DNA of 64,000 nucleotides from Chamaecrista fasciculata (taxonomy: Eukaryota > Streptophyta > Magnoliopsida > Fabales > Fabaceae). The notes under the pieces are model-generated. The model saw only the letters and a program-made list of their open reading frames with translations, was not told the origin of the DNA and did no database searches. This document shows positions 12,816-24,283 of this stretch, piece after piece. Made by a program: the position numbers and the translations under genes. The stretch lies in NCBI GenBank assembly GCA_003254925.1, contig QANZ01003464.1, positions 73,751-137,750 of the forward strand, given 5' to 3'. Position 1 is the first letter of the stretch, and the number at the start of each line of letters is the position of its first letter.

Positions 12816-15800
12816 TCCGGTCAGGATCTGTCTATATATTTTCCCTTTTGATCTTTCTGCTCCGAGATCTGTCACTCTGACGCCTAGCTAGTTTGTGAAA
12901 TTCATTGTAGTTGTAGGTATTTGTGTTTTTTTTTTTGTTCCTTTTTCAGTTTGCTGAGTATGATTTGGTGGTGGTGGAGATGGGATCGGTGATGTGATTT
13001 GGTGGTTGCTTTGTACTGGTTTATCATTTATCAATCTGTGAATGAAGTCCGATTTCATCAACATTGTATGAAATTAGAATAGCAGTGATTATATTATTTG
13101 TTTTACTTGTCTCGATGGTTTCTGAAAAAGTATTCTCAGATTCACACGGATTTGGAGCTTGTTATAACAGTAATGCAGAAGCTTAGTTAAGATTTGCTAG
13201 ATTGATTCATCAATTTTTCTGGGTAAATGACCTTCAATTGCCTCCTAGAAGTTATCAACCATCATGGCTTATACGCAACGAAAATCACGATGATGTTAGA
13301 ACTCTGTATCCTCGAGTTGAGCCATCAGCACAACTATAGTTATAACGTTTTTTCCTTGGGAAAAAATGAGGAAGGATTGAAAGTTGAACTTTGAGCTTAA
13401 TTCTTTTTCTAAGACTCTTTCTTAAGCAAACATTCCTAGCCACCTTATATATGAAGCACTTCGTAAAGAGAGCTACATCTTATTTGATATCTATCCGGCA
13501 CTCATAAAAATATGATCCTACGTGACACTTCAAATTGCCTTCAAATGCTAAATATGTTTTTCTTTTGCAAAGTTGCATCGTGTCTGTGTAACAATAATTC
13601 TTCTCATTTAGCTTACCACTACACTGCACTTCGCAGATTTTCTATATTCTTATTCTGTTGTTCTTGATTGTGTCCTTGCATATGATTCTCAAGCAATTTT
13701 AAGAAAGTAATGCTGTCTGTTTTGAGGATGCTTAGCTACTTACTAGTTCTATATGACAAGCTTGATGCTCTGCGATGGTTTTAGACATAACTGAAATATT
13801 AGTATCCATGATGTTTCATTCTGGCTTAGTTTTGGATTGAAGAAGATAAAACCTATGCTATGCTATCTTGCCCAAATTAAGATCTTAGAGGACTGAGTTA
13901 CTTGGTTGCTAGAATGGCGTGCAATGCCAATATCTTGAAGATCAATTAGTTGGTAGGGTTTTCTTAGAACTTGTAGCTAAAGCAGCAAGTACATATGACT
14001 TTAATCAAAGGTGAAATATTGCAGATCAGGACAGGAGTCATATTACCGACAATGATTCGGTGCAGTGGTACACCCAGGATAAGAGCCAAAGGTTCAAATG
14101 TTGGAGTCAACTTTGAGGGGAGAGCTTAAACTATTATGGTCCCGTTAAAATGGATTAGGTGGTTTCTAAGAACTAAGAGTCCCAATACAGTTGGTTCAAA
14201 CTAAAAATGAAAAAACAACAAAAGAGTCTTATTCATATGTTAGATGACATCAAGATTATCTTCCATCTAAGAGTGTAGGGATTGAAGCAATGGACCGGTC
14301 ATTGAGTTGGTCAAAGACTTGGTTAATAAATCATGTAAGTGAGAAAACTAAATAAAATTTATCTTCCATGTTAAAAGCTTAATTACTATAAGTATAAAAT
14401 GATCTTTAAATAATCAAAATATATTATTTAGTCCCTAAATTATTATAATTGTCAAAGATTAGTCCTTTGGAACCAAAACATGAAAATTCAACATAATTTT
14501 AGGGGCAAAAAGTATTAATTTAGTAGAAGTTTAGGGACTAAAAAGTATAAAATCAATTTAAATTCAAGGACCAAATGGCCACTAAAGATCAAATAGTTGA
14601 AAATTGAAATTTAATGACCAAATAGTAAGTTATGTCTAACTTTCATCATGATAAAAAATGCAAGTCTTAGTTTAAAGAAAACATAGAGTTCTGGAGATAT
14701 AGATAGAATCGTGGCGGGTTTGGTTCTTAATACAATGGATTTAAGTCCTAGCCGGGCAAAGTTATGGAGATATACTGATATAGATAAAATGGTGGAATAG
14801 AATTGAGAATTCAGATGTGAAGTTGGGAAGGTTTTAGTGAACTTTTAATTTTTAGCGCTGAAAAATAGAACTCCAAGAAGAGGAGTGGCTTGCGAATGAG
14901 ACCCACTCTGGTGAAGAAGGGAGAAGGCTTTGTAATGAATATTTTACTTTACCAAGATTGGGCGATATTGGTCCGAATGATCTGCGAGTGGTCCAGATAT
15001 CTGTCTGATTTTCCCAATCCAATGCAAGTGCAAGGTTTGCAGCAATGGTATTAAATAAAGTGAGAAGAGTTGTGATGATCCCAAAGAAAAATCTATGGCT
15101 AGTTTGAGTTTCCTTGAGATAGAAAATCAACTTGTGTGATTGAAGCAAACGTTTTGTTGAAACAGGTTTTAATATATTTTTGCTTAATCTATTTATAATT
15201 AGATTAACTTTTTTTTTTTTGATAATTGGTTGTATTTTTTAGAGTTTGGGGTTAGTTTCAACTTTCAATTTCGTTCTAAATTTTTTTCAAACCATTTTTC
15301 TTATTTAAATTATTAATAGAATTATTGAGTTGAACACAGTATAACAGGTTATCAGAAATAAAGTTAATCAAATAAATAGAAAAAAGATCTAATATTTAAA
15401 TTAATCTTAAATACATTCTTAATTTTTTATTTTGGTCCAAAATATTTTAAAAATTTTGTAGATCTTTGTTCAATCTTTGACTTGAAACATGGAAGTGAAC
15501 AAGATATAAAAATTACATGGTTGACAATTTAAATTTTGATATTATTAATTTAAACAATATTAACAAGTAGGAGACAGTGATCATTTCTGTCACGACGAAT
15601 TTGACCAAAAAGAAAAGTATGACAAACAAAATTGAAATACATTTCAAAACAAAACATATGTTTAACTTTAGACCTATATAAAAAAAAATCAATGAATATT
15701 GCATTGAATATATTTTTCTAAATTCTTTTTTTTTTGGGGCCTGATATTTTTCTAAATTCTGAATGTTACTAATTGTTCTCAAATCTACAAATTTAACATA

Positions 15801-15955
15801 CTGAAAGAAAAGCTTCAACAACACTTGAAATTTAAAAATACAGGCATACATGATGATATAGCAGCATCGACGTTGAACATGTCACGGTTCAACTCATAAA
15901 TCTCAACCAAGAAAATACAAAAAAGGCTTTTTTTTTTATTTTTATTTTTTTAAAA
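12816..15955. other. Intergenic DNA with MITE remnants
   Basis: 12816-13100 is probably the 3' UTR of the small secreted gene. No gene is recognised in 13100-15955. A foldback element of the 'tatttagtccctaaattatt' kind spans about 14390-14640 and shares aagatcaaatagttga with the one near 56314-56632. A micro-insert lies at 15710-15760. Confidence 0.4.
15710..15760. repeat. Micro-insert with 17-bp target duplication
   Basis: atatttttctaaattct occurs at 15710-15726 and 15744-15760, a perfect 17-bp repeat. The 17-nt insert between them reads CAGGCCCC followed by nine A on the minus strand. Confidence 0.75.
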
Positions 15956-16792
15956 TCAACATTGCACTGCACAGTTCTGCTCAGCGAGGTAGTTCTTCAC
16001 AGCATTCCTCATATCATCATAGCAATGAGATACCTCAAAGAACTGAATCAGCTTCCTTAGCTCTCGATCTTCAAGATCATCAATAAACGGCCGGATCGGG
16101 ATCGCGTTATCTGGTTGATTCTCGTACGAATTCGGATTATCATCAACAATAACCACCCGATTCAAATCCCTACCCATTTCAGACAAATCCTTCACGAACT
16201 TTCCCTCTACTTCCTTACACGAATCCCTATAAAGCCGGTGCGAAATCAACCGGTTCCGATCGATCCGGTCCAGCACTAGCGACGCGTATTCTCTCAGACC
16301 GGCGGTAAACACCACAACCTCGAACTTCGCCGCCAAAGATTCCAGAAATTCGTCCAATCCCGGCCGCTTCAACACGTAGAAGTTCATGATCTGGCCGTCG
16401 ATCCTCGGCCGGACCACGAAATCGAACCGCTCCGGCGGCGGATCCGCCTTGGAGTGAATCAGAGTCTCGTCCAGGTCGAGAAAGATGGTTCGCCGGTACG
16501 GCGAGATCAACGGCGGAAGAGGAGGGTTGTTATTGAAGAGGAGGGTCTTGCGAATGTCTTCGTAATGTCGATCATCCGAATTGGCCTCTTTCTTTAAGAT
16601 TCTGTAGCCTTTGATCCGATTGGGAGTGCTGATTCGCGCGAGTTTGCTGAAAAACTTAGCGAGGCGGCGGTGGGCGGAGGCGAGTACGGCGGCGACGTTT
16701 TTCACCGGAGACTTCTGCCGGCGACGGTAGCCGTTGCGGTTGCGGCTGTCCTTAATGGACTTCACTGGCGTTCTCTTTTTCTTAGACACCAT
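15956..16792 (-). CDS. SCP1-like small CTD phosphatase (HAD, FCP1 homology domain)
   Basis: A single exon of 278 aa. The HAD catalytic signature DLDETL is at residues 106-111, with D106 as nucleophile and D108 as general acid. Motif II is the VVFTAG stretch (T about 163), a KDLS lysine near 201 fits motif III, and VVIVDDNP (D217, D218) completes the metal site. FCP1/SCP1 phosphatases remove phosphate from serine in the RNA polymerase II C-terminal domain or other proteins. The first 45 residues are very basic (KKKR, RNRNGYRRRQK), fitting nuclear targeting. It lacks the BRCT domain of plant CPLs. The actual substrate is unknown. A (GA)n run lies 24 bp upstream of the ATG. Resembles Arabidopsis At1g29770, from memory. 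Confidence 0.93.
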   Translation of the reverse strand: MVSKKKRTPVKSIKDSRNRNGYRRRQKSPVKNVAAVLASAHRRLAKFFSKLARISTPNRIKGYRILKKEANSDDRHYEDIRKTLLFNNNPPLPPLISPYRRTIFLDLDETLIHSKADPPPERFDFVVRPRIDGQIMNFYVLKRPGLDEFLESLAAKFEVVVFTAGLREYASLVLDRIDRNRLISHRLYRDSCKEVEGKFVKDLSEMGRDLNRVVIVDDNPNSYENQPDNAIPIRPFIDDLEDRELRKLIQFFEVSHCYDDMRNAVKNYLAEQNCAVQC

Positions 16793-16815
16793 TGCTGCAA
16801 ATCTTGGAGATTTTA

Positions 16816-16837
16816 GAGAGAGAGAGAGAGAGAGAGT
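16816..16837. repeat. (GA)n microsatellite in 5' UTR
   Basis: About 11 GA units lie just upstream of the phosphatase start codon, so they are probably transcribed as (TC)n. GA/TC tracts near starts are common in plant promoters and bind BPC/GAGA factors; a role here is inferred. Confidence 0.6.
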
Positions 16838-17035
16838 CGCTTTCGCCGAAGAGAAGAGAATGGTGGTCGTTGTGGTGGGACAGAGAGGCAGAGCAAGAAG
16901 TGAGTGATGAATTTAAATCTTGGTTTGGTGTAACGGTCATGAACAGGTTCGGGCACCGAACCTAAATTACTGGAATATTGTTTTGTTTTCATTTTTTGTT
17001 TCTTACCACTTTACCAGTGTGTGCGCATTATTGTT

Positions 17036-17084
17036 AACGTGTGTTTTCTACTTTCATTTATGAACCAAAAAAACGTGCGTTTTC
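17036..17084. repeat. Micro-insert with 13-bp target duplication
   Basis: aacgtgtgttttc (17036-17048) and aacgtgcgttttc (17072-17084) differ at one base. They flank a 23-nt insert ending gaacc plus an A run. Less certain than the perfect cases. Confidence 0.5.
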
Positions 17085-17894
17085 ATCCTAATTAATTCAA
17101 TTGATAATTTGATATTGATTTATTTCTTAACACGAGGATGACTGGGTGAGGTTTTAATTTTGTGTTTGGGTATTTGTCCAGCGTTTCTAGTGTTTTGTTC
17201 ATTGAATTAGTCTACAAATAAGCAAAGAAAAATAAAATTAGTTCTGGGAGAGTGGGAAAAAACTCAAATAGTTCATGGGTGGCTTAGCAAAAAGTTTAAC
17301 AAGGAGGCTCCCATTTTGAATTTGCTTATAGTAAAGAATATATTTTATTTACGTCCATTTCACATTTAATCGTAGGACTTGGCTTTATTTTCTGTCTAGA
17401 CCCTGTACTGGGTTAAGAGTTAAGACATCTCTTACTAGAAATTAAGAAATTTTTTATAATAATTTTGAAAGTATAGTTAAGAAAGGGTTGGGTTCGGGTA
17501 AATTTGGTCGATCGAGCAGGTGGGATTTATAGGAAGTGGGTTTGTTTTTCAATTTAAGTTCATCCGTCAACCCACACAACTGAAAGATGTCAAGTTAAGA
17601 TAAGTTGTTTAAAAAAATCTCAAAATGAATTGAACAAAAATAAAATTAATAACAAAATATTATATTTGTCATAAATTTTTTAAATATAAATATTATAATA
17701 TTTTTCTTAAGAATAAAGACTTGACTAGTGTATCTCCATATATGTAAACAAGTATTATATGTATTACATTATATATCATGAAATGAGGTACTTATTACTT
17801 ATTAGGACATACAATATATATAATGATCAAACTCTCAGTTTAGTCCTCAAATTATAATATGAATTTGACTTTGATCTTCAAATTATATTTTATT

Positions 17895-18433
17895 GGTTAA
17901 AGGTTCATTTTATTCCTAAATGTATGCCCTAATGTTCATTTTGGTCCATTATGTTTCAAAATATTCAAATTGGTCCTAAATGTTTTGCAAAATGTTTTAT
18001 TTTGGTCCAAACTATTAAATATGACACGTTTCAAGTTCAAACGTGACGAATTTAGAGCTACGTATTGTTCTCAAATAGTACTTTATCTATCCAATTGGGG
18101 TCGTTAGCAAACGAGGTTAAATCGGTCTTAAAAGTAGACAACTCGTTTCATGATCAAATAAGAAAAGTTGATCATATATCTCTCGTTTCAAATTTGAATG
18201 CAACGAATTCAGAGCTACAAGTTCCTCTTAACAAGTCCTTTAAACTTGAAATGAGAGACAAGAGATATATGACCAAATTCAATAATTTCGGACCAAAATG
18301 AAACATTTTACCAACATTTAGGACCAAAATGAAACATTTTGCCAAAATTTAGGACCAATTTGAACATTTTAAAACATAATGTACCAAAATGAATGTTAGA
18401 GTATACATTTAGGACCAAAATGACTCTTTGACC
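17895..18433. mobile_element. MULE-type MITE, family B copy 1 (539 bp)
   Basis: Inverted arms of about 120 bp begin ggttaaaggttcatttt and end with the complement of ggtcaaagagtcatttt. The arms repeat 'ttggtcctaaatg'. Perfect 9-bp target duplication tattttatt at 17886-17894 and 18434-18442. The short open frame at 18065-18301 lies wholly inside and is related to one in the element at 57163-57681, so it is element sequence, not a gene. Confidence 0.85.
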
Positions 18434-18442
18434 TATTTTATT

Positions 18443-19099
18443 TAAGTGTAGTATTCAAATTTGTTTACTTGTTTCATCGTTCATTTTAAAACTAATTTTG
18501 TTACACTTTTTTTTGTTAAAATTGGCGTGATATTTAAAATGAAAAGTATACTTTTTTAGATGATAATATAATATATATATATATTTTTTTCTCTAAAACT
18601 CTCCATCTCTTTATATTCTCTCTCCTTTATAGGTGTTTAAAACTAAACCAAATTAAATCAATTTGATCAAATCAAAACAAAACTATAGATTATGAACAAT
18701 TTGATCTAGTTGAAAACACATCAAAATTGGAGACGTGCTTGATGATTCCATAGTTGAAAAGCAAGTTGAGGGTTCGACAAGGGAGAGAGAGAGAGAGAGT
18801 CAGAGAGAGAAAGAATTGAAATAAATTAATATTTGAAACAAAATAGTGAAGCGATATGGGAGGAACTAAAGCAAAGTGGACAAAGCAAAGTGGACAATGG
18901 CAATAGTGTAGAGGAGAAGGAGAGTGGTGATCATGAGGAGAAGCTTGAGCTAGAGAGAGATGGAGAGTGAAGAGATTGGGTTTAGAAGAGAGAGATAGAG
19001 AAATGGAGAGAAAAGATAAAATGAAAGAGACAGAGAGATGGAGAGAAAGGAGATATATAGACATAAGATAACGAGTTTGATTTAATATATTTTTTTTTT
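18443..19099. other. Low-complexity intergenic DNA
   Basis: Contains (AT)n and long GA-rich runs (18780-19060, gagagagag blocks). The purine-rich strand yields a minus-strand open frame of 124 codons made mostly of S, L and H; this is compositional and not a gene. Confidence 0.45.
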
Positions 19100-19711
19100 G
19101 GGTAAATTATACTTTGGTACTCTGTGGTTTGGTCATATTTCACTTTGATATCCTATGGTTTAAAAAGTGACACTTTGGTACTCTGTGGTATTCTTTGTTA
19201 ACACTTTGGTACACTGACTTTAATTCTGTTAGAAAATTAACAGAAATTAAAATTTTTTTAGCTATTTTGTAATGTTAACTATAATAAATTTTGAAAAAAT
19301 TATATATTGACTCCCCCATATTTTCATAAAATTACAAATAGGTCCCTAGATACATATTATCTAGGGACTAAATTGAAAACTATAAAAAAATTGGGACTAT
19401 TTGGTAATTCTATCTTCTGTCCTATATTTTTCAAAAATTATGTTGACCCCAAAAATTTTTATAGTTTTCATTTTAGTCTCTAGATAAATGTATCCAGGGA
19501 CCTATTTGTCGTTTTTTGAAAATATTGGGGGTCAATATGTAACTTTTGAAAAAATTTCTTTTGTTAAAATTACAAAATAGCTCTTAAAATTCCAATTTTC
19601 GTTAATTTTCTAACGGAATTAAAGTTCAGGGTACTAAAATGTTAACGGAGAATATTACAAGGTACCAAAGTGAAATATGACCAAACTACATGATATCAAA
19701 GTGTAATTTAC
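19100..19711. mobile_element. Foldback MULE-like MITE related to the Pack-MULE ends
   Basis: The left end gggtaaattatactttgg and the right end (complement) gtaaattacactttg are inverted. Nearly the whole element folds back: ggtcccta...ctagggac modules occur on both sides. The tip resembles the Pack-MULE tip gggtaaattgcagtttgg, with the same 'ggtac-ctgtggtt' spacing after it. No convincing target duplication was seen, so assignment rests on the terminal similarity. Confidence 0.6.
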
Positions 19712-19801
19712 ATTAATTTTTTTATATAAAAGAAGTCAACCTACAAACTCAGCAATAGCAAATCCAACTTAATTGATCATTTGTGAATTTGATTAGTTTA
19801 G

Positions 19802-19838
19802 ATAGAGAAATATTCAGACCAAAAAAAAATAGAGAAAT
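19802..19838. repeat. Micro-insert with 10-bp target duplication
   Basis: atagagaaat at 19802-19811 and 19829-19838 flanks a 17-nt insert, attcagacc followed by an A run. Confidence 0.6.
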
Positions 19839-20329
19839 TCAAAATTAACAAATATAACTTAAATTCAATCCATAAATTAAAATACAGATCAAGTTGAATT
19901 TTATTTCTAATTTGATCCAACTTAACTCGTGCCCCCTCTTACCATATAAGATTTGGTCATTAAAATAATTGTTATTTTTCATGGTAGATTCAACTCAAAC
20001 ACCCATGAAATTAATAATTACAGGAAATCTTCTAAGAGTGAATCTCCTGTAATACATTACGGGAGATTTCCAAATATTGGTAATTTTATTTTTTGGAAAC
20101 TCTTGTATTAATGTCTAAATACGATAAATCACAGTGAATTTTATGATAGTTGAGTTGATACTCATAGTATTTAAAATACTAATTTAGATTCTTTATAATG
20201 CATTCTAGAATAAGTGCGAAAGAAATAAGTAGAGAGAGAAAGTAGGTCTCATTAGAATTTTCTCTCTCTAACATGTTCCTATTTTTCTCTACACTTCACC
20301 TAAAATACACTATAGAGGATCATATCCAT

Positions 20330-20462
20330 AGTTATTAAAACCGGACCGGACCGCCCGGTTGAACCGAGAACCGGTCTTTAGGCCGGTCCGAGTCGGTTTA
20401 ATAACCGGCCTGAACCGGAGGCAAACCGGTTGAACCGGTCCTGGTTTTTTTTTCTTTTTTTT
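20330..20462. mobile_element. CCGG-rich element, left part, cut by gap
   Basis: Starts about tagttattaaaaccgg and continues with accggaccgg, ggttgaaccg and ccggtt blocks, like the element at 9354-9876. It runs into a T run and then the N gap, so its right end is missing. Confidence 0.5.
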
Positions 20463-21088
20463 NNNNNNNNNNNNNNNNNNNNNNNNNNNNNNNNNNNNNN
20501 NNNNNNNNNNNNNNNNNNNNNNNNNNNNNNNNNNNNNNNNNNNNNNNNNNNNNNNNNNNNNNNNNNNNNNNNNNNNNNNNNNNNNNNNNNNNNNNNNNNN
20601 NNNNNNNNNNNNNNNNNNNNNNNNNNNNNNNNNNNNNNNNNNNNNNNNNNNNNNNNNNNNNNNNNNNNNNNNNNNNNNNNNNNNNNNNNNNNNNNNNNNN
20701 NNNNNNNNNNNNNNNNNNNNNNNNNNNNNNNNNNNNNNNNNNNNNNNNNNNNNNNNNNNNNNNNNNNNNNNNNNNNNNNNNNNNNNNNNNNNNNNNNNNN
20801 NNNNNNNNNNNNNNNNNNNNNNNNNNNNNNNNNNNNNNNNNNNNNNNNNNNNNNNNNNNNNNNNNNNNNNNNNNNNNNNNNNNNNNNNNNNNNNNNNNNN
20901 NNNNNNNNNNNNNNNNNNNNNNNNNNNNNNNNNNNNNNNNNNNNNNNNNNNNNNNNNNNNNNNNNNNNNNNNNNNNNNNNNNNNNNNNNNNNNNNNNNNN
21001 NNNNNNNNNNNNNNNNNNNNNNNNNNNNNNNNNNNNNNNNNNNNNNNNNNNNNNNNNNNNNNNNNNNNNNNNNNNNNNNNNNNNNNNN
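20463..21088. other. Assembly gap (626 N)
   Basis: No sequence. T-rich runs on both sides and repeats next to it suggest the gap was caused by homopolymer and repeat content. Any open frame crossing it is meaningless. Confidence 0.99.
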
Positions 21089-21275
21089 TTTTTTTTTTTT
21101 TGTCTAAGGTATACTCAGCCTGACAAGTCAAGAACTAATCCCTCGCGGATATAAGCTCCATATAAGAGTCTGCTGCTGGCTAATTGGTTGTTGTATACAC
21201 AAGACAAGATTTGAGCTCCTGACACTTGCTTAAGCGACCTAGTGAGTGTATACAACAACCAAACTTAAGCAAATG
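21089..21275 (-). mobile_element. SINE-like retroposon
   Basis: On the minus strand the segment begins near ggttgttgtatacactcac, has a box A-like ggtcgcttaagca and a box B-like gagctcaaatct, then ends in an A run (T run at 21089-21101 next to the gap). ggttgttgtatacac also occurs inverted about 50 bp further in. The 3' target duplication is lost in the N gap. Promoter boxes plus A-tail suggest a tRNA-derived SINE; this is inference. Confidence 0.45.
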
Positions 21276-21813
21276 GGGACCTTTGGTTTTTAATCGTCAT
21301 ATTAGACCAACCAAGTTTGATTGCAATTTGGATCTTTTATAGTACTTTAGGGGTATAATGTTGAGAGAAAAAGTTTCAGTGAAACCCACTTTCTTTCTCT
21401 ACTTGTTCCTTTTCCTCTCAACATTACACTTATAATGCATTATATATGATCCCAATTAAATGCACTATAGAGGATCCAAATTGGTTTGATTGAGATGAAT
21501 CATTTCTCTATCATATATGTTATAATAAGTGAGTTGACAAATAAAAAAATGAAAAAAAATTCATTTTTAATTGTAAATTGTAGATAAGTTTTATAGTTGA
21601 TTTTTAAAAGTGGGTAAAAAATAATATATATAAATAAATATATAATAAAATAAAATAATTTCTCAATAAAAAATCTCACATAATTAAAATTATGATTTTA
21701 AATTTAAATTTTAAATTGCTTGTTTTTTTCAGAAAAAATCAAATTGTTTTAAAATTTACGTATTCCCTCACTCTCCTATTATTCATTTGTAACTCTCACG
21801 ACTAACATAATTA
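21276..21813. other. AT-rich noncoding DNA
   Basis: No gene or defined element seen; the Pack-MULE's left target duplication begins at 21814. Confidence 0.45.
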
Positions 21814-21822
21814 TAAAGATAT

Positions 21823-23658
21823 GGGTAAATTGCAGTTTGGTACCCTGTGGTTAGGGGTGATTCCACTTTGGTATCCTGAAAGAAAAATTTTTGCAGTTTG
21901 GTGCCCCGTGGTTTGCTCCGTTAGCGAATTGGTCCCCTGTGCCTTATTTCCGTTAAGATTTAACAGAAAATCTGATTGTGACCACCTTAAAATGTCAAAA
22001 ACCTCTCAACAAGTCTTCTCTTATGCGTTTAAGTCCTTTCCCTTTACTAAAAGGGATCAAAACATAAAGAAAACAGAAACTAAAGAGTACATTATGTAAT
22101 TTTATTGTTGAGTTGAAATTAATTATAAAAGGGTCTTTAGAATTCTAATATTACAGAATTTTCTCCTTTTCATAAGATTTATTTTGAATAGGTCCTAATT
22201 TAATTACACTTTAATCCCAAAAGTTTATGATCTTTATCAAAATAGTCCTTAGAACCTCAAAAGACAAATGAGCATCTATGATTTGTCAAAAAATTCCCAT
22301 ATTCAACTACCAAAAGCTAAAATTTTCATTCAAGTACACTACAAACAAATCAAAACCCCCCAAATTTTTCCAAAATCAAGCCCTACAAATTACCCCACAA
22401 ATTTTACTCAAGTACATTAGAAACACATTAAAACCCTCAAATTTGTTCTGAACCACAAATCAAAACCCTTAAAGATTATTCAATTTCTGCGTTGAACATT
22501 CATCCTCACAAGTCCCAGTACTATACTTGGATTAAATTATTATTCAATTTCATTTCTCGCTCTTCAATTTTTTCTTCTTCCTTCTTTCTCTTGTCAATTT
22601 TCAATTTTAGAAATAAACGACGCAGAGAAGATAATCAAAGAGAAGAAGTCATTAGTTTCTTTCTGCTTCTTTTCTCTCTCCCATGGCGGCTACTCCTCCC
22701 GAAGACGAAAAAACCCTCCAAGAAGAAATCTCACTTCCCATCCTTCTTATCGACCGAGTCATCAAAGAGTCGGAATCTTCGAAGCCCGATTTCTCCGACC
22801 TTCGCTCGCAAGTCGAACACCTCTCCGCCATGCTCCGAGCCATCGTCCGCCTCGCCTCCACCAATCCCTCCCTCTACGACCCACCTGTTCGTCGGATTGT
22901 CGCCAACGTCTCCAAAAACCTCGACCGTGCCCTAACCCTAGTCCGTAAGTTCAAGAAACGCGACGACGACGTTTTTCGGCAAGTCTTCTCCATAACCGGC
23001 TACTGTGGAATCAATCTTTAAGGGTTTTGATTTGTGGGATTGAAGAAATTTGAGGGGTTTTGATGTGTTTCTAATGTACTAGAATGAAATTTGTGGGGTA
23101 ATTTGTGAGGCTTGATTTTGGAAAAATTTGGGGGTTTTGATTTGTTTGTAGTGTACTTGAATGAAAATTTCAGCTTCTGGTGGGGATTTTTTGATAAATC
23201 ATAGATGGTCATTTGTCTTTTGAGGTTATAAGGATTATTTTGATAAAGATCATAAACTTTTGGGATTAAAGTGTAATTAAATTAGGACCTATTCAAAAGA
23301 AATCTTATGAAAAGGAGAAAATTCTGTAATATTAGCATTCTAAAGAACCTTTTATAATTAATTTCAACTCAAACTATAAAATTACATCATGTACTCTTTA
23401 GTTTCTGTTTTCTTTATGTTTTGATCCCTTTTAGTAAAGGGAAATGACTTAAACGCATAAGAGAAGACTTGTTGGGAGGTTTTTGACATTTTAAGGTGGT
23501 TACAATTAGATTTTCCGTTAAATCCTAACAGAAATAAAGTACAGGGGACCAATTCGCTAAGGGAGCAAACCATGGGGCACTAAACTGCAAAAATTTTTCT
23601 TTCAAGGTACCAAAATGAAATCGCCCCTAACCACAGAATACCAAACTGCAATTTACTC
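21823..23658. mobile_element. Pack-MULE carrying an ARO gene fragment (1,836 bp)
   Basis: Long terminal inverted repeats: left arm 21823-22477, right arm about 23013-23658, starting gggtaaattgcagtttgg and gagtaaattgcagtttgg (complement). In a 150-bp block compared by eye the arms differ at about five positions, so the insertion looks fairly recent. Perfect 9-bp target duplication taaagatat at 21814-21822 and 23659-23667. The unique centre (22478-23012) is not transposase but the 5' UTR and start of a host-type armadillo gene. Long arms, a 9-bp duplication and a captured gene fragment define a Pack-MULE. The element must have moved by a transposase encoded elsewhere. Confidence 0.92.
22683..23021 (+). 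pseudogene. Captured ARO (armadillo-repeat-only) N-terminal fragment
   Basis: An open frame of 112 codons. Residues about 10-104 match the N-terminal helical region of plant ARO proteins (closest in my memory to ARO4): LPILLIDRVIKESESSK, a leucine-rich helix, then DPPVRRIVANVSKNLDRAL and a basic FRQVFSIT. Full ARO proteins are several hundred residues long with many armadillo repeats; here the match stops after FSIT. The last few codons and the stop (from about 23013) lie in the right inverted repeat, so the tail is chimeric. A pyrimidine-rich 5' UTR-like stretch precedes the ATG and the codons are GC-rich, unlike the flanks. It could be transcribed, but a working ARO protein is not expected. 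Confidence 0.8.
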
Positions 23659-23798
23659 TAAAGATATTAACTTCTTCTTTCAAAAATTATTATTTTTATT
23701 CACTTATTTACTCATCAATCATCATAAAACTTCATTCATAAATTTTCTCTATTCATCATCAAAATTCTTCCACCTCATGTTTATATCTCCGAATCAAT

Positions 23799-24283
23799 TA
23801 GGGGTGTCAAAACGGGCTGGCCCGCCCAGGGCCCGCCTCTTAGCGGGCTGGGGCGGGCCAGCTCATTTAAAAACGGGCTTCGCACACGTTGCCCGCGGAC
23901 CGCCCGTCAAAGCCCACGGGTTAAACGGGCCGGTCCGCGACTTTTTTTGTTCATAGAATTTTTTTTTCTAAAACTGTATTTTTTTTGGGCTAAAATTATT
24001 TTTTTTTGCCAACAGGCCAAAAATAATTATTAGGCCAAATATGTATTTTTTTTTTGACAAAACTGTTTTTTTTACTATCTAGTGCAGATTTTTTTTTGTT
24101 AAAAAACACAAGCCCGTTTAGGCCCGCGGGTAGCCCACCCCGTACCCGTTTAGCCCGCGGGTTAAACGGGCCAACCCATTTAAGCCTGCATTTAAACGGG
24201 CTTATATTTTGTAGCCCAAGACCGCCCATTTAACGGGCGGGCCGGGCCGAGCCCGCATGCTTGAGCCCTTTTTGACATCCATA
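23799..24283. mobile_element. hAT-type GC-rich MITE (485 bp)
   Basis: Ends taggggtgtcaaaacgggc and (complement) tatggatgtcaaaaagggc are inverted. The arms are full of cgggc/gcccg blocks, very GC-rich against AT-rich flanks. Perfect 8-bp target duplication gaatcaat at 23791-23798 and 24284-24291, the size expected for hAT. No coding content. It begins 131 bp after the Pack-MULE's right duplication. Confidence 0.88.

Noticed and set aside
15513-15851. 112-codon minus-strand frame
   Set aside because: AT-rich, F/I/L-rich and crosses a micro-insert; no homology or start context.
18065-18301. 78-codon plus-strand frame with a related frame at 57305-57556
   Set aside because: Both lie inside family B MITEs; similarity reflects the shared transposon, not a protein.
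18690-19064. 124-codon minus-strand frame
   Set aside because: Made by a GA-rich tract; composition is almost only L, S and H.
20310-21131. Long open frames on both strands across the N run
   Set aside because: They consist almost entirely of unknown bases.
22492-22935. 147-codon frame overlapping the ARO fragment in another frame
   Set aside because: Low-complexity S/P/F content from the pyrimidine-rich leader; the ARO frame explains the coding signal.
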